Source of the DNA: Serratia liquefaciens | Lineage (GTDB): Bacteria > Pseudomonadota > Gammaproteobacteria > Enterobacterales > Enterobacteriaceae | Length of the DNA: 64,000 nt | Assembly: GCA_012719855.1 (NCBI GenBank) | Contig: JAAXZN010000019.1 | Span: 1 to 64,000 of the forward strand | Direction of reading: 5' to 3' | Shown: one piece after another, positions 19,533 to 29,782 of the stretch | How the letters are laid out: each line of letters opens with the position of its first letter | How positions within the stretch are numbered: position 1 is the first letter of the stretch | The notes under the pieces: generated by a model | Told to the model about the DNA's origin: nothing | The model's database searches: none | What the model saw: only the letters and a program-made list of their open reading frames with translations | Made by a program: the position numbers and the translations under genes

Positions 19533-20090
19533 ATGATTCTGATTATTTACGCCCATCCCTATCCCCGGCATTCGCATGCCAATCACCGCCTGCTGCAGGC
19601 TGTGAAGGATATTCCCGAGGTGGAGGTGCGCTCGCTGTATGAGCTGTATCCCGACTTCAACATCGATATCAACGCCGAACAGCGGGCACTGGAGCGCGCC
19701 GATCTGGTGGTGCTGCAACATCCGATGCAATGGTACAGCCAACCGCCGCTGCTGAAATTGTGGATCGATAAGGTGCTGGAGCACGGCTGGGCCTATGGCC
19801 ATGAAGGCAATGCCCTGGTGGGCAAGGATGTGCTGTGGGCAGTGACCAGCGGTGGCGATGAACACCATTTCGAGCTGGGCGATTACCCCAACTTCGCTGC
19901 TCTGGGGCAGCCGCTGCAGGCGACGGCGCTGTATTGCGGTATGCATTGGCAACCGTATTTTGCCGTGCATAACACCTTTACCTGCAATGAACCGGCGCTG
20001 ATTGCCGCTGGGGAAGCCTACCGCCGGCGGCTGGTAGCCTATCTGATGGAACACAGCGAGCCCGCCGAACAGGGAGTTGAGCATGGATAA
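19533..20090 (+). CDS. kefF: Glutathione-regulated K+ efflux ancillary protein (NAD(P)H:quinone oxidoreductase)
   Basis: A 185-residue flavodoxin-fold protein of the KefF/KefG/YwrO family, which binds FMN, reduces quinones and is needed for full KefC activity. It begins [17 protein letters not shown] and contains QHPMQWYS and [17 protein letters not shown], typical FMN and dimer regions. I start at the ATG at 19533, which gives the E. coli N terminus, although only a weak AAGGA lies some distance upstream. It overlaps kefC by eight bases, as in E. coli, so the two are made together. Confidence 0.94.
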   Translation: MILIIYAHPYPRHSHANHRLLQAVKDIPEVEVRSLYELYPDFNIDINAEQRALERADLVVLQHPMQWYSQPPLLKLWIDKVLEHGWAYGHEGNALVGKDVLWAVTSGGDEHHFELGDYPNFAALGQPLQATALYCGMHWQPYFAVHNTFTCNEPALIAAGEAYRRRLVAYLMEHSEPAEQGVEHG

Positions 20091-21936
20091 TCACCAGATG
20101 ATGATTGAGGGGCTGATCTATTTGGGATCGGCCGCGTTGTTTGTGCCGATTGCGGTGCGGCTCGGGCTGGGCTCGGTATTGGGCTACCTGATTGCCGGCT
20201 GCATTATTGGTCCCTGGGGGCTGAAGCTGGTTTCCGATGCGGAGTCGATCCTCACCTTTGCCGAGATTGGCGTGGTGCTGATGCTGTTTATCATCGGCCT
20301 GGAGTTGGATCCAAAACGGCTGTGGACGCTACGCGCCTCGGTGTTTGGCGGCGGCATTATTCAGATGGCGGCATGTGGACTGGCACTGAGCGCCTTTTGC
20401 TATTTCCTCGGGTTGAACTGGAAGGTGGCGCTGCTGATTGGTCTGACGCTAGCGTTGTCATCCACCGCTATCGCCATGCAGGCGATGAGCGAGCGAAACC
20501 TGACGCCGTCACCGATTGGTCGCAGTGCGTTTGCGGCACTGTTGTTCCAGGATATCGCGGCGATCCCCCTGGTGGCGATGATCCCGCTGCTGGCCAGCAG
20601 CGGGGCCACCACGACCTTGGCGGCGTTTTCCCTGTCAGCGGCCAAAGTGGTGGGCGCGCTGGCGATAGTGGTACTGCTTGGCCGCTATGTGACCCGGCCG
20701 CTGCTGCATTTTGTCGCTCGCTCAGGCATGCGTGAGGTTTTCAGCGCCGTGGCACTGTTCCTGGTGTTCGGCTTTGGCATTCTGCTGGAAATGGCCGGGC
20801 TGTCGATGGCGATGGGCGCCTTCCTCGCCGGGGTACTGCTGGCGAGCTCTGAATACCGCCATGCGCTGGAAAGCGATATTCAGCCGTTCAAGGGGCTGCT
20901 GCTCGGGCTGTTCTTTATCGGCGTTGGCATGTCGATCGACTTTGGCACCTTGTTCCATCATCCGCTGCTGATCGCCTCGCTGCTGTTGGGCTTTATGCTG
21001 ATCAAGGCGGCGCTGCTGTGGCTGATTGGCCCCTGGCTTGGGGTACCGAAGCGCCAACGTGGCATGTTCGCGATCCTGCTGGGCCAGGGCAGTGAGTTTG
21101 CTTTCGTGATCTTCGGCGCCGCTCAACTGGCCGGAGTATTGCCGCCAGACTGGGCCAAATCCTTGACGCTGGCGGTTGCCCTGTCGATGGCGGCGACGCC
21201 GCTGCTATTGGTGGTGGCAACACGGCTCGAGAAAAATGTGCCGAAAGACGAACGTCCGGCGGATGTGATTGATGAAGAGAACGCCAGCGTGATCATCGCC
21301 GGGTTTGGTCGCTTCGGTCAGATTGCCGGCCGTTTACTGTTGGCCAATGGCGTACATACCGTGGTGTTGGATCACGATCCTGACCATATTGAAACGCTGC
21401 GCAAGTTCGATACCAAGGTGTTTTATGGTGATGCCACCCGCGCCGATCTGCTGGAGGCCGCCGGTGCCGAGCACGCCAAGGTGTTGATTAACGCCATAGA
21501 CGACGTGGAGGCTAACCTGCAATTGACCGAGCTGGCCAAACGGCACTTCCCGCACCTGAAAGTGGTAGCGCGTGCGCGTGATGTCGATCACTGGTATCAG
21601 CTGCGCCAGTTGGGTGTGGAAAGGCCGGAGCGTGAAACCTTCGAAAGCTCGCTGCGTATTGGCCGCGAGACGCTGGAGTTGCTGGGGCTGGACGCCTACG
21701 AGGCGCGGGAAAAAGCGGATACTTTCCGCCGCTATAACCTGAAAATGCTGGAGGACACGCTGGATAATTATCAGGATACCGAATTCCGCGTTGCCAGCCT
21801 GCAGCGGGCGAAAGAAATGCTCAGTGCCGCCATCGAACAGGATCAGGATCGGTTGGCGCGGGTACCGCAGAGTGGGTGGCGTGGCAGTATTGATGGCAAA
21901 GCGCCGGAAGCTGAAGTGGTGGAAGCCAAGGGATAA
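20083..21936 (+). CDS. kefC: Glutathione-gated K+/H+ antiporter
   Basis: A 617-residue inner-membrane protein of the CPA2 family. About twelve transmembrane helices occupy residues 5-380, including [12 protein letters not shown] and [12 protein letters not shown] cytoplasmic RCK/KTN nucleotide-binding domain follows from about 400 ([18 protein letters not shown]), then a coiled C-terminal tail. It releases K+ during electrophile stress when glutathione adducts displace glutathione from the RCK domain. The start at 20083 gives the E. coli-type N terminus and an eight-base overlap with kefF. Full length, no anomalies seen. Confidence 0.95.
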   Translation: MDNHQMMIEGLIYLGSAALFVPIAVRLGLGSVLGYLIAGCIIGPWGLKLVSDAESILTFAEIGVVLMLFIIGLELDPKRLWTLRASVFGGGIIQMAACGLALSAFCYFLGLNWKVALLIGLTLALSSTAIAMQAMSERNLTPSPIGRSAFAALLFQDIAAIPLVAMIPLLASSGATTTLAAFSLSAAKVVGALAIVVLLGRYVTRPLLHFVARSGMREVFSAVALFLVFGFGILLEMAGLSMAMGAFLAGVLLASSEYRHALESDIQPFKGLLLGLFFIGVGMSIDFGTLFHHPLLIASLLLGFMLIKAALLWLIGPWLGVPKRQRGMFAILLGQGSEFAFVIFGAAQLAGVLPPDWAKSLTLAVALSMAATPLLLVVATRLEKNVPKDERPADVIDEENASVIIAGFGRFGQIAGRLLLANGVHTVVLDHDPDHIETLRKFDTKVFYGDATRADLLEAAGAEHAKVLINAIDDVEANLQLTELAKRHFPHLKVVARARDVDHWYQLRQLGVERPERETFESSLRIGRETLELLGLDAYEAREKADTFRRYNLKMLEDTLDNYQDTEFRVASLQRAKEMLSAAIEQDQDRLARVPQSGWRGSIDGKAPEAEVVEAKG

Positions 21937-21942
21937 GCCTAA

Positions 21943-21968
21943 TGGGCGCAGCCGCCGGGCTGCGCCCA
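21943..21968. terminator. Bidirectional hairpin between kefC and the LysE-type gene
   Basis: TGGGCGCAGCC and GGCTGCGCCCA around a GCCG loop, a very stable 11-bp stem between two converging genes. There is no clear T run on either strand, so it may be a weak terminator or a 3' end stabiliser. Confidence 0.55.
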
Positions 21969-21980
21969 CGATGGCGCGAA

Positions 21981-22595
21981 TTAACTCAGCGCCACCTTGA
22001 TACCCAGGGCGATCAACATGCCGCCCAGCAGCTTATCCACCACCTTTTGCGTTTTCTCCAGGCCACGACGCACCGGTCCGCTTTGGATCAGGAACACCAG
22101 AACCGGCCACCAGAGTGCAGACAGGCCAAGGATAATCCCCGCATACCACAGTTTTTCGCCCAACCCTGAGTCGATTTGCAGCACCTGAGTGAACACCGCC
22201 AGGAAGAACAGCGTAGCTTTCGGGTTGAGCAGGTTACACAGGTAGCCCTGTACGAAGGCGCTTTTCAGGCTTGTTTGCTGCTGCGGCAGGTTACTGACGT
22301 TCATCTTGCTGCCGCTGCGCGACAGCAGCGCCTGAATGCCGACCCAAATCAGGTAGACGGCACCGGCGTATTTCAGCACGTTGAACAGCCATGGCGTGGT
22401 GGTGATCACTACCGCCAGCCCGGCGACGCAGTAAGACATGTGAGTGGCGACGCCGCAGATCACGCCGAAAGCCGTCATCATCGCGGCCAGACGCGGGTAG
22501 CGGGCGGCGTTCTTGATCACCAGGAAAAAGTCCGGGCCGGGTGACAGCATACCCAGGGTGGCGATGCCGGCGACGAACAGCGAAGTTTCAAGCAT
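21981..22595 (-). CDS. LysE/RhtB-family amino-acid exporter
   Basis: A 204-residue membrane protein with six predicted helices. The family signature is near the N terminus (GMLSPGPDFFLVIKNA) and LNPKATLFF is in the middle. Members export amino acids such as threonine, homoserine, lysine or homoserine lactone; the N-terminal region is rather like RhtC. I use the ATG at 22595 because the upstream in-frame extension is not membrane-like or conserved in character. It diverges from the yjjPB-like exporter pair, with about 130 bases between. The substrate cannot be assigned. Confidence 0.85.
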   Translation of the reverse strand: MLETSLFVAGIATLGMLSPGPDFFLVIKNAARYPRLAAMMTAFGVICGVATHMSYCVAGLAVVITTTPWLFNVLKYAGAVYLIWVGIQALLSRSGSKMNVSNLPQQQTSLKSAFVQGYLCNLLNPKATLFFLAVFTQVLQIDSGLGEKLWYAGIILGLSALWWPVLVFLIQSGPVRRGLEKTQKVVDKLLGGMLIALGIKVALS

Positions 22596-22724
22596 GATTT
22601 GACTCTCTGCACAAAAGGCGTAATGGAGGCGATAATAACGCCACGTCCCCTGATACGCATCAACCAAATGAGGTAATGTTTGGCAATATGATGAATATTC
22701 ACTCAGGGATCACGACGGAGCCTC

Positions 22725-23525
22725 ATGCATCAGACAACCCACATAGATCTGCCGGAAGCGCAGCGGCAGCAGCGTGAAATTACCCGCCTGTGCATTCAGT
22801 GCGCTTTGCTGTTGCTGCAGCACGGCGCCGAGAGCACGGTGGTTGAGCAGTTATCGACCCGTTTGGGGATAGCGCTGGGGATGGACAGCGTTGAAAGTTC
22901 AATCTCGGCCAATGCGGTAGTGCTGACGACCATCAGCAACGGTGAGTGTCTGACTACTACGCGCAAGAACGTCGATCGCGGTATCAATATGCAGATGGTG
23001 ACGGAGGTGCAGCACATCGTTATTTTGGCGGAACATCGGCTGGCGGATGTGCATGACGTTGCCCGGCGCTTCGACAAGATCCGCCCATTGCGTTATCCAC
23101 GCTGGCTGGTGGTATTGATGGTGGCGCTGTCATGCGGTTGTTTCAGCGTGCTGAACGGGGGCGATCAAAAGGCCTTTGCCGTCACCTTTATTGCCAGCGG
23201 TCTGGCGATGACGGTGCGTCAGGTGCTGACCGCGCGCCACATGAATCCCTTGATTAACTTTTGCCTGACGGCCTTTGTCGCGACCTCGGTTTCCGGGCTG
23301 CTGCTGCGGCTGCCGGTGTTTAACGAAACCTCCACCGTGGCGATGGCCGCCAGCGTATTGCTGCTGGTACCCGGTTTCCCACTGATTAACGCCGTGGCCG
23401 ACATGTTCAAGGGCCACGTCAATACCGGGCTGGCACGCTGGGCGATGGCCAGCCTGCTGACGCTGGCCACCTGTATCGGCGTGGTGATGGCGATGTCGCT
23501 TTGGGATCTGCGGGGGTGGTCATGA
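22725..23525 (+). CDS. yjjP: ThrE-family exporter, YjjP-like large subunit
   Basis: A 266-residue protein of the threonine/serine exporter (ThrE) family, N-terminal part. A soluble segment to about residue 120 contains [19 protein letters not shown], and around five hydrophobic helices follow. In E. coli, YjjP and YjjB together have been linked to succinate export, while ThrE of Corynebacterium exports threonine and serine. The ATG at 22725 has ACGGAG upstream. The stop overlaps the yjjB start (ATGA), so the subunits are co-translated. In E. coli this pair lies elsewhere on the chromosome. Confidence 0.87.
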   Translation: MHQTTHIDLPEAQRQQREITRLCIQCALLLLQHGAESTVVEQLSTRLGIALGMDSVESSISANAVVLTTISNGECLTTTRKNVDRGINMQMVTEVQHIVILAEHRLADVHDVARRFDKIRPLRYPRWLVVLMVALSCGCFSVLNGGDQKAFAVTFIASGLAMTVRQVLTARHMNPLINFCLTAFVATSVSGLLLRLPVFNETSTVAMAASVLLLVPGFPLINAVADMFKGHVNTGLARWAMASLLTLATCIGVVMAMSLWDLRGWS

Positions 23526-23986
23526 GTCTGCTCTGGGCCTTATTGCAAGATATGCTGCTGGCGGCGGTGCCGGCGTTGGGTTTCGCCATGGTGTTCAACG
23601 TGCCGCTTCGCGCTCTGCGCTATTGTGCGCTGTTGGGGGCAATTGGCCACGGCTCCCGCATGCTGATGATGCATGTGGGGATGAACATTGAATGGTCATC
23701 GCTGCTGGCGGCGATCCTGATTGGCATCATCGGTATTTATTGGTCGCGCTGGTTGCTGGCGCATCCGAAGGTGTTTACCGTGGCTGCAGTGATCCCGATG
23801 TTCCCCGGTATCTCCGCCTATACCGCGATGATCAGCGTGGTGGAGATTTCGCATCTGGGTTACAGCGAGGCGTTGATGGCCACCATGATGACCAACTTCC
23901 TCAAGGCCTGCTTTATCGTGGGGGCATTATCGATTGGGCTGTCATTGCCTGGGCTGTGGTTATACCGCAAACGTCCCGGCGTTTAA
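23522..23986 (+). CDS. yjjB: ThrE-family exporter, YjjB-like small subunit
   Basis: A 154-residue membrane protein corresponding to the C-terminal half of ThrE. It has four to five hydrophobic helices and the conserved [15 protein letters not shown] in the middle. The ATG at 23522 overlaps the yjjP stop by four bases. Together with YjjP it should make a complete two-subunit exporter for a small organic or amino acid. The following 143 bases up to folA contain only a weak inverted repeat (ATAAGA-GCTA-TCTTAT at 24026-24041). Confidence 0.87.
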   Translation: MSLLWALLQDMLLAAVPALGFAMVFNVPLRALRYCALLGAIGHGSRMLMMHVGMNIEWSSLLAAILIGIIGIYWSRWLLAHPKVFTVAAVIPMFPGISAYTAMISVVEISHLGYSEALMATMMTNFLKACFIVGALSIGLSLPGLWLYRKRPGV

Positions 23987-24129
23987 GGAGCATGGGCCAA
24001 AAATTGTTGGGTATTAGATATACTGATAAGAGCTATCTTATATATTCATATTGCTTGATTAGCCTATCGACGACCGTTGGGGCTTTACGTATAGTGTGAG
24101 CAATTTTGCTGCCTACACAGGGTTTAACA

Positions 24130-24612
24130 ATGATTATCAGCCTGATCGCTGCCTTGGCGGCGGATCGCGTTATTGGCATGGAAAACGCCATGCCTTGGCA
24201 CCTGCCGGCGGACCTCGCGTGGTTTAAACGTAACACGCTGAATAAACCGGTTATTATGGGCCGTAAAACTTTCGAGTCTATTGGTCGTCCGTTACCGGGC
24301 CGCCATAACATCGTTTTAAGCAGCCGTCCTGGCACTGACGCTGGGGTGACCTGGGCGACTTCGCTGGACGAAGCGCTGGCCGCAGCCGGTGATGTGGAAG
24401 AAGTGATGGTGATGGGCGGCGGGCGTATTTATACCCAGTTCCTGGCACGCGCTAACCGTATGTACCTGACGCATATCGATGCCGAAGTCGGTGGTGACAC
24501 CCATTTCCCAGACTATGAGCCGGACGAATGGGAAACCTCGTTCAGCGAGTTCCACGATGCCGACGAGTTGAATTCTCACAGCTATTGCTTCGAGATCCTG
24601 GAACGCCGTTAA
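24130..24612 (+). CDS. folA: Dihydrofolate reductase
   Basis: A 160-residue enzyme, against 159 in E. coli. It reduces dihydrofolate to tetrahydrofolate with NADPH. It begins [16 protein letters not shown]. The active-site stretch [14 protein letters not shown] contains the substrate-binding acid (Asp27 equivalent), and [15 protein letters not shown] and VMGGGRIY form the cofactor site. AGGG lies upstream of the ATG at 24130. The stop is followed by a clear terminator, so it is monocistronic. No resistance-type changes can be judged from sequence alone. Confidence 0.97.
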   Translation: MIISLIAALAADRVIGMENAMPWHLPADLAWFKRNTLNKPVIMGRKTFESIGRPLPGRHNIVLSSRPGTDAGVTWATSLDEALAAAGDVEEVMVMGGGRIYTQFLARANRMYLTHIDAEVGGDTHFPDYEPDEWETSFSEFHDADELNSHSYCFEILERR

Positions 24613-24640
24613 TGGCCGCTGATTAACCCTATCCTTCTGA

Positions 24641-24671
24641 GGGCGCAAGTGATTGCGCCTTTGTCTTTTTT
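24641..24671 (+). terminator. folA terminator
   Basis: GGCGCAA, loop GTGA, TTGCGCC, then TTTGTCTTTTTT. It starts 29 bases after the folA stop. Confidence 0.85.
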
Positions 24672-24696
24672 CGCCCCGCCTCTCCCTGACTTTTCG

Positions 24697-24714
24697 TTGT
24701 AACATTTTCGTCAC
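24697..24714 (+). promoter_or_regulatory. Candidate Pho box upstream of phoX
   Basis: TTGTAAC-ATTT-TCGTCAC fits the 7-4-7 layout of the PhoB site (CTGTCAT-AAAT-CTGTCAC): GT is kept in the first repeat and GTCAC in the second. It lies 92 bases before the phoX start, the usual location for a PhoB-activated promoter. Confidence 0.5.
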
Positions 24715-24805
24715 ACTTCCTGATTAGTATGAAGCCCAACTCTGAGCGCCCCGGCAACTCTGGTGAATCTCGATCGTGGCGCCATATTAAAAAGGAAATA
24801 GACCC

Positions 24806-26695
24806 ATGACGACCAAAATTGAGCAATTAGATGCCGATCGCCTGACCGATCCCACTCGCCGTAAACTGTTGCTGGGCAGCGCCGGTGCCGTTGGCCTGGC
24901 CGGTTTCCTCGGGGGCGGTATTTGGACGGTTTCCGCTCAGGCTCTGGCGGAAGATTTGCCACCGAACAAGCTGCTGGGCTTTAAAGGGATTGCCGTTTCC
25001 ACCGCCGATGAGGTGGCGATCGCGCCAGGGTACCGCGCCGAGGTGCTGATCTCCTGGGGGGAGCCGCTGGTTGAGGGGGCTGCCGCTTTCGACCCACAGG
25101 GCAACAACAGCGCCGCCGATCAGGAAAAGCAATTCGGCGATAATAATGACGGCATGAGCTTCTTCCCGATTGATGACAACCACGGCGTGATGGCCATCAA
25201 CAACGAATACGTCAACGAACAGTACCTGTTTGCCCACGGCGGCAGCAAAGCCACCAGTCTTGAAGACGTACGCAAGTCACAGGCTGCCCATGGCGTTTCT
25301 ATTGTAGCGGTACGCCGTGTGGGTGATAGCCAACGCTGGGAAGTTGAGCGCCCATCGCGTTACAACCGCCGGATCACCGCCAACACCGAGATGCAGTTCA
25401 GTGGCCCGGCTGCCGGACACGCGCTGCTGCAAACGGCGGCGGATCCTAGCGGTCGCAAGGTGTTGGGTACCTTCGGCAACTGCGCCAATGGGAAAACCCC
25501 CTGGGGCACTTACCTGACCTGCGAAGAGAATTTCGATACCTATTTCGGCACTCACCAGGCCGACTACAAGACCACGGCGGACCAGAAACGCTATACGTTG
25601 AAAGTCAGCGAACCTGAGCGTAACTGGCCGGATTTCGACGAGCGCTTTGACGTGGCGAAGAACCCTAATGAATTCAATCGACATGGCTGGATCGTCGAAA
25701 TCGATCCGATGAATCCTGCCTCAACGCCAATCAAGCATACCGCGCTGGGTCGCTTCAAACATGAAAATGCGGCGGTAACCGTCGCCAAGGATGGTCGCCT
25801 GGTGGTCTATATGGGTGACGATGAGCGTGGTGAGCACATCTATAAATACGTCTCCAAAGGCGTGGTTGACGTGGCTAACCCGGCCAACAACCGCAGCCTG
25901 CTGGATGAAGGCACTTTGTATGTGGCGCAGTTTGACGGGGACGCCGGCGGCACACCGCTGAAAGGTACCGGGCGCTGGATAGCGCTGGAGTTCGGTAAAA
26001 ATGGCCTGACGCCGGAAAATGGCTTCCGCGATGAGGCGGAAGTGCTGATCTTCGCCCGCAAGGCCGCGGCGCAGGTGGGGGCGACCAAAATGGACCGGCC
26101 GGAATGGATCGCCGTCAACCCGCATGATGGGCGCGCCTACTGCACGCTGACCAACAACAGCAAACGGGGTGAAGAGGGCATGCCGTTGAATGCCGCTAAC
26201 CCGCGTCCGAACAATGTCTACGGCCAGATTATCCGTTGGGATGAAGGCGGTGATGCCACGGCGGCGGCGTTCAACTGGGATATTTACGCGCTGTGCGGTA
26301 ACCCGATTGCCCATCCGGAAGGCGTGAATCGCGGTACGCCAAATATCACGGCCGACAATACTTTCAACAGTCCGGACGGATTGGGCTTTGATAAGACCGG
26401 TCGCCTGTGGATCCTCACCGACGGTAAATACAGCAACAAGGGCGACTATGCCGGGCAGGGCAACAACCAAATGCTGGTGGGCGATCCGCAAAGCGGCGAA
26501 ATTCGTCGCTTTATGGTTGGGCCAAAGTCATGCGAATTGACCGGCATCACCTTTACCCCCGATTACAAGACGATGTTCGTCAACGTACAGCACCCGGGTG
26601 AAGAAGGTGATTCTCATTTCCCGAACAATAGCCCGCGTCCGCGTTCATCGGTGTTGATGATTACGCGTGAAGACGGTGGAGTGATTGGGGCTTAA
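24806..26695 (+). CDS. phoX: PhoX-family alkaline phosphatase, Tat-exported
   Basis: A 629-residue protein of the PhoX (DUF839) family of Ca2+/Fe3+-dependent alkaline phosphatases that release phosphate from organic esters. The N terminus has a twin-arginine signal: TRRKLLLG at about 17-24, a hydrophobic stretch to about 43 and a likely cut after AQA. Conserved family segments such as WGTYLTCEENFDTYFG and WILTDGKYSNKGDY are present. The ATG has AAGGA upstream. It sits between folA and apaH, which are adjacent in E. coli, so it is an insertion at that junction. The candidate Pho box suggests induction when phosphate is scarce. Confidence 0.87.
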   Translation: MTTKIEQLDADRLTDPTRRKLLLGSAGAVGLAGFLGGGIWTVSAQALAEDLPPNKLLGFKGIAVSTADEVAIAPGYRAEVLISWGEPLVEGAAAFDPQGNNSAADQEKQFGDNNDGMSFFPIDDNHGVMAINNEYVNEQYLFAHGGSKATSLEDVRKSQAAHGVSIVAVRRVGDSQRWEVERPSRYNRRITANTEMQFSGPAAGHALLQTAADPSGRKVLGTFGNCANGKTPWGTYLTCEENFDTYFGTHQADYKTTADQKRYTLKVSEPERNWPDFDERFDVAKNPNEFNRHGWIVEIDPMNPASTPIKHTALGRFKHENAAVTVAKDGRLVVYMGDDERGEHIYKYVSKGVVDVANPANNRSLLDEGTLYVAQFDGDAGGTPLKGTGRWIALEFGKNGLTPENGFRDEAEVLIFARKAAAQVGATKMDRPEWIAVNPHDGRAYCTLTNNSKRGEEGMPLNAANPRPNNVYGQIIRWDEGGDATAAAFNWDIYALCGNPIAHPEGVNRGTPNITADNTFNSPDGLGFDKTGRLWILTDGKYSNKGDYAGQGNNQMLVGDPQSGEIRRFMVGPKSCELTGITFTPDYKTMFVNVQHPGEEGDSHFPNNSPRPRSSVLMITREDGGVIGA

Positions 26696-26704
26696 GAAGA
26701 AAAC

Positions 26705-26730
26705 AGCGGGGCGGCATTGACCGCCCCGGC
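26705..26730. terminator. Bidirectional hairpin between phoX and apaH
   Basis: CGGGGCGG, loop CATTGA, CCGCCCCG between converging genes, with an A-rich flank on the phoX side that becomes a T run on the minus strand. It probably ends the long lptD-to-apaH transcript and phoX. Confidence 0.65.
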
Positions 26731-26734
26731 TGGA

Positions 26735-27586
26735 TTATGACGCGGCCTGCTGGTGAACGCTATCGGACAGATCGCTGCGGTGGGCCGGTTGGGTAAAGTA
26801 CTGCCGATCTTCCCAGCGCAACATGGTCAGATCGCCCCCCCAGCAACAGCCGGTGTCCAGGCCAATAACGCCTGCCGGCGTGCCTTTGCCTTCCAGTGAT
26901 GCCCAATGACCGAAGACAATGGTGTAATCGGCATCAACCAATCGCGGCAATTCAAACCAGGGTTTCAGCGGAGCAGGCGCGGTGCCTGGCGCATCTTTGC
27001 AGATCATATCTAGCTGGCCGTTCGGGAAGCAGTAACGCATGCGCGTCAGGGCATTGGTGCTGAAACGCAGACGCGCCAACCCGCTCAGTTCCGGACTCCA
27101 GTTGTTCGGCATGTCGCCGTACATGGCGTCGAGGAACAGCGGATAGCTGTCGCTGCTCAATACGGCTTCCACTTCGCGGGCGCAAATTTGCGCGGTTTCA
27201 ATGTCCCACTGCGGCGTGATACCGGCATGCGCCATCACCAGCTTGAGTTTCTCATCGACCTGCAGCACCGGTTGGCGGCGCAGCCAGTTGATCAGCTCAT
27301 CGGCATCCGGGGCTTCCAGCAGCGGCGTGATGCGATCTTTGGGCTTATTGCGGCTGATGCCGGCGTAAACGGCCAGCAGATGCAGATCGTGATTGCCCAG
27401 CACCATGCGTACTGCCGGCCCGAGCGAGCGCACGTAGCGCAGTACGTCCAGCGAACCGGGGCCACGCGCCACCAGATCGCCGGTCAGCCACAGCTGGTCA
27501 TGCTGGGGATCGAAGGCAACCTGGGCCAATAGCGACTTGAGTTCATCAAAACAGCCATGAACGTCGCCGATAAGATATGTCGACAT
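26735..27586 (-). CDS. apaH: Symmetrical diadenosine tetraphosphatase
   Basis: A 283-residue metallophosphatase (E. coli 280). It cleaves Ap4A symmetrically to two ADP and can remove Np4 caps from RNA. The metal-binding motifs are in order: [10 protein letters not shown] at residues 7-16, GDLVARGP near 36 and GNHD near 63. It is the last gene of the lptD-surA-pdxA-rsmA-apaG-apaH series, two bases after apaG, and is closed by a hairpin. Confidence 0.96.
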   Translation of the reverse strand: MSTYLIGDVHGCFDELKSLLAQVAFDPQHDQLWLTGDLVARGPGSLDVLRYVRSLGPAVRMVLGNHDLHLLAVYAGISRNKPKDRITPLLEAPDADELINWLRRQPVLQVDEKLKLVMAHAGITPQWDIETAQICAREVEAVLSSDSYPLFLDAMYGDMPNNWSPELSGLARLRFSTNALTRMRYCFPNGQLDMICKDAPGTAPAPLKPWFELPRLVDADYTIVFGHWASLEGKGTPAGVIGLDTGCCWGGDLTMLRWEDRQYFTQPAHRSDLSDSVHQQAAS

Positions 27587-27588
27587 AA

Positions 27589-27966
27589 TCAGTGAATCAG
27601 CGTTGGAATGGCTAAGCGGAACACGGGAATAGCGGTCTGGAACGGCTGACCCTGATGATCAACCATTTCGTAATGGCCTTCCATGGTACCCAGCGGCGTT
27701 TCAAGAATGGCGCCGCTGGTGTATTGGAATTCGCCCCCGGGCGGAATGAGCGGCTGCTCGCCGACCACGCCTTCGCCCTGAACTTCGGTTTGACGGCCAT
27801 TGCTGTTGGTGATCAACCAGTAACGGCCGAGCAGCTGCACGTTGAAACGCCCCAAATTGCGAATGGTGATGGTATAAGCGAAGACGTAACGTTCTTCCTC
27901 AGGTATCGACTGTGATTCCACATAGACACTTTGTACCTGAATACATACGCGAGGCGAATCAATCAT
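27589..27966 (-). CDS. apaG: ApaG protein, DUF525 fold
   Basis: A 125-residue protein, as in E. coli. It adopts a fibronectin-like beta sandwich of unknown exact function; the conserved core [32 protein letters not shown] and GTMEGHYEM are all present. I use the ATG at 27966, eight bases after AAGGAG, rather than a GTG two codons earlier that would sit too close to the ribosome-binding site. It is co-transcribed between rsmA and apaH. Related domains occur in eukaryotic F-box and polymerase-interacting proteins. Confidence 0.94.
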
Positions 27967-27978
27967 GATCACTACTCC

Positions 27979-28797
27979 TTATTGCTGCGGCGCGGGATTG
28001 GCTGAAAGCCAGTTAGCCAGCTTACAGTATTGCGCCACAGAAATATTTTCTGCTCTAAGTATCGGATCGATACCCAATTCCGTCAGTTGCTCCGGAGTGA
28101 ACAAGTCCCCCAGGCTATTGCGGACAGTTTTCCGGCGCTGGTTGAACGCCTGAGTCGTAATGCGGCTCAGCATGCGCACGTCACCCACCGGATTTGGATT
28201 CACCTTGTGCGGTACCAGACGTACCACTGCTGAATCCACTTTCGGCGCCGGAGTGAACGAAGTTGGTGGCACTTCCAGCACCGGAATAACGTTGCAGTAG
28301 TACTGCGCCATCACGGTTAAGCGCCCGTAGGCTTTGCTGTTAGGGCCGGCAACCAGGCGGTTGACCACCTCTTTTTGCAACATAAAGTGCATGTCGCGAA
28401 TGGCCTGAGTATAGCTGAAAAGGTGGAACATCAGCGGCGTCGAGATGTTGTACGGCAGGTTGCCAAATACGCGCAGCGGTTGGCCTGCCTGCTCGGCCAT
28501 TTCGGCAAAGTTCACCGTCATGGCATCTTGCTGGTGAATGGTCAGTTTGTCTTTCAGCTGCGGATGGTTTGCCAGACGAGCCGCCAGATCGCGGTCGAGC
28601 TCAATCACCGTCATGCGGTCCATGCGTGCGCCGACCGGCTCGGTCAGTGCGCCCAGGCCGGGACCGATTTCCACCACGGCTTCACCCGGCATCGGGTGAA
28701 TGGCGGAAACAATGCTATCGATGACAAACTGATCGGTTAAAAAGTTCTGTCCAAAGCGTTTGCGGGCAAAGTGCCCTTGGTGGACTTTATTATTCAT
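27979..28797 (-). CDS. rsmA: 16S rRNA (adenine1518/1519-N6,N6)-dimethyltransferase
   Basis: A 272-residue KsgA/RsmA methyltransferase that dimethylates two adjacent adenines near the 3' end of 16S rRNA and acts as a checkpoint in 30S assembly. The SAM loop [12 protein letters not shown] is at about residues 42-53, and the catalytic NLPYNIS follows near 113. The C-terminal all-helical domain is complete. Its ATG overlaps the pdxA stop by eight bases. Loss of this gene is known to give kasugamycin resistance; this copy looks intact. Confidence 0.97.
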   Translation of the reverse strand: MNNKVHQGHFARKRFGQNFLTDQFVIDSIVSAIHPMPGEAVVEIGPGLGALTEPVGARMDRMTVIELDRDLAARLANHPQLKDKLTIHQQDAMTVNFAEMAEQAGQPLRVFGNLPYNISTPLMFHLFSYTQAIRDMHFMLQKEVVNRLVAGPNSKAYGRLTVMAQYYCNVIPVLEVPPTSFTPAPKVDSAVVRLVPHKVNPNPVGDVRMLSRITTQAFNQRRKTVRNSLGDLFTPEQLTELGIDPILRAENISVAQYCKLANWLSANPAPQQ

Positions 28798-29782
28798 TAC
28801 AATTAATTATCATTTTAATGGCGAGATTCAAGGCCGTTTTGAAACTGCCGGCATCGGCGGTGCCGGTGCCGGCCAGTTCCAGAGCGGTACCGTGATCGAC
28901 CGAGGTACGGATAAAAGGCAAACCGAGGGTAATGTTTACCGCCCGGCCGAACCCTTGGTATTTTAGCACCGGCAGACCCTGATCGTGATACATCGCCAGC
29001 ACCGCATCCGCATGTTGCAGATACTTGGGCTGGAACAGGGTGTCCGCCGGCAGCGGGCCGATCAGATGAATACCTTCAGTACGCAGCGCGTCTAGCGCCG
29101 GGATGATGGTATCTATCTCTTCGCGTCCCATATGGCCGCCTTCTCCCGCATGTGGGTTCAGTCCGCAAACATATATCTGCGGCTGGGCGATGCCAAATTT
29201 GGTTTTCAGATCGTTGTCTAGAATGCGGATGACTTCAAACAGACTTTGGCGAGTGATGGCACCAGGCACCGCCAGCAAAGGCAGGTGGGTGGTTGCCAGC
29301 GCCACGCGCAGCTCTTCGGTCGCCAACATCATCACCACGCGCTCGCAACCGCTGCGATCGGCAAAGAATTCGGTATGGCCGATGAAGGGCACCCCGGCGT
29401 CGTTGAGCACGCCCTTGTTCACCGGGCCGGTGATCAGCGCAGCGAACTCGCCGTTTAGGCAACCGTCGCAGGCTCGCGCCAGCGTTTCCACCACGTAAGC
29501 GCTGTTATCCACATTCAGCTCACCGGCCACCACTGGATGAGCCGTCGTAACCGGCAATACCGTCAACGTACCCGCACGCTGTGGCTGCGCGGGGTGCTGT
29601 GGCTGATAGGTGCGCAGCTGTAGCGGCAGGTTCAACTGTCGGGCGCGTTCAAGCAACAAGGCCGGATCCGCGCACACCACCAGTTCAACAGGCCAATCCT
29701 GTTGCGCCAGCGCTGCCACTAAATCCGGCCCAACCCCGGCTGGCTCGCCGGGGGTGATTACGATACGATTATTGTTGTGCAT
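28790..29782 (-). CDS. pdxA: 4-hydroxythreonine-4-phosphate dehydrogenase
   Basis: A 330-residue enzyme, one longer than in E. coli. It oxidises 4-phosphohydroxy-L-threonine in pyridoxal-5'-phosphate synthesis. [15 protein letters not shown] opens the protein, GHTEFF supplies a metal-binding histidine, and [16 protein letters not shown] and [13 protein letters not shown] complete the site. The ATG at 29782 overlaps the end of surA by 14 bases. It sits in the conserved surA-pdxA-rsmA order. Nothing unusual. Confidence 0.96.
   Translation of the reverse strand: MHNNNRIVITPGEPAGVGPDLVAALAQQDWPVELVVCADPALLLERARQLNLPLQLRTYQPQHPAQPQRAGTLTVLPVTTAHPVVAGELNVDNSAYVVETLARACDGCLNGEFAALITGPVNKGVLNDAGVPFIGHTEFFADRSGCERVVMMLATEELRVALATTHLPLLAVPGAITRQSLFEVIRILDNDLKTKFGIAQPQIYVCGLNPHAGEGGHMGREEIDTIIPALDALRTEGIHLIGPLPADTLFQPKYLQHADAVLAMYHDQGLPVLKYQGFGRAVNITLGLPFIRTSVDHGTALELAGTGTADAGSFKTALNLAIKMIINCNE

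Noticed and set aside
22690-22700. TGAATATTCA palindrome upstream of yjjP, resembling an ARG-box half
   Set aside because: Too short: the four-base spacer of a true ARG box is absent and there is no second box at 21-base spacing.
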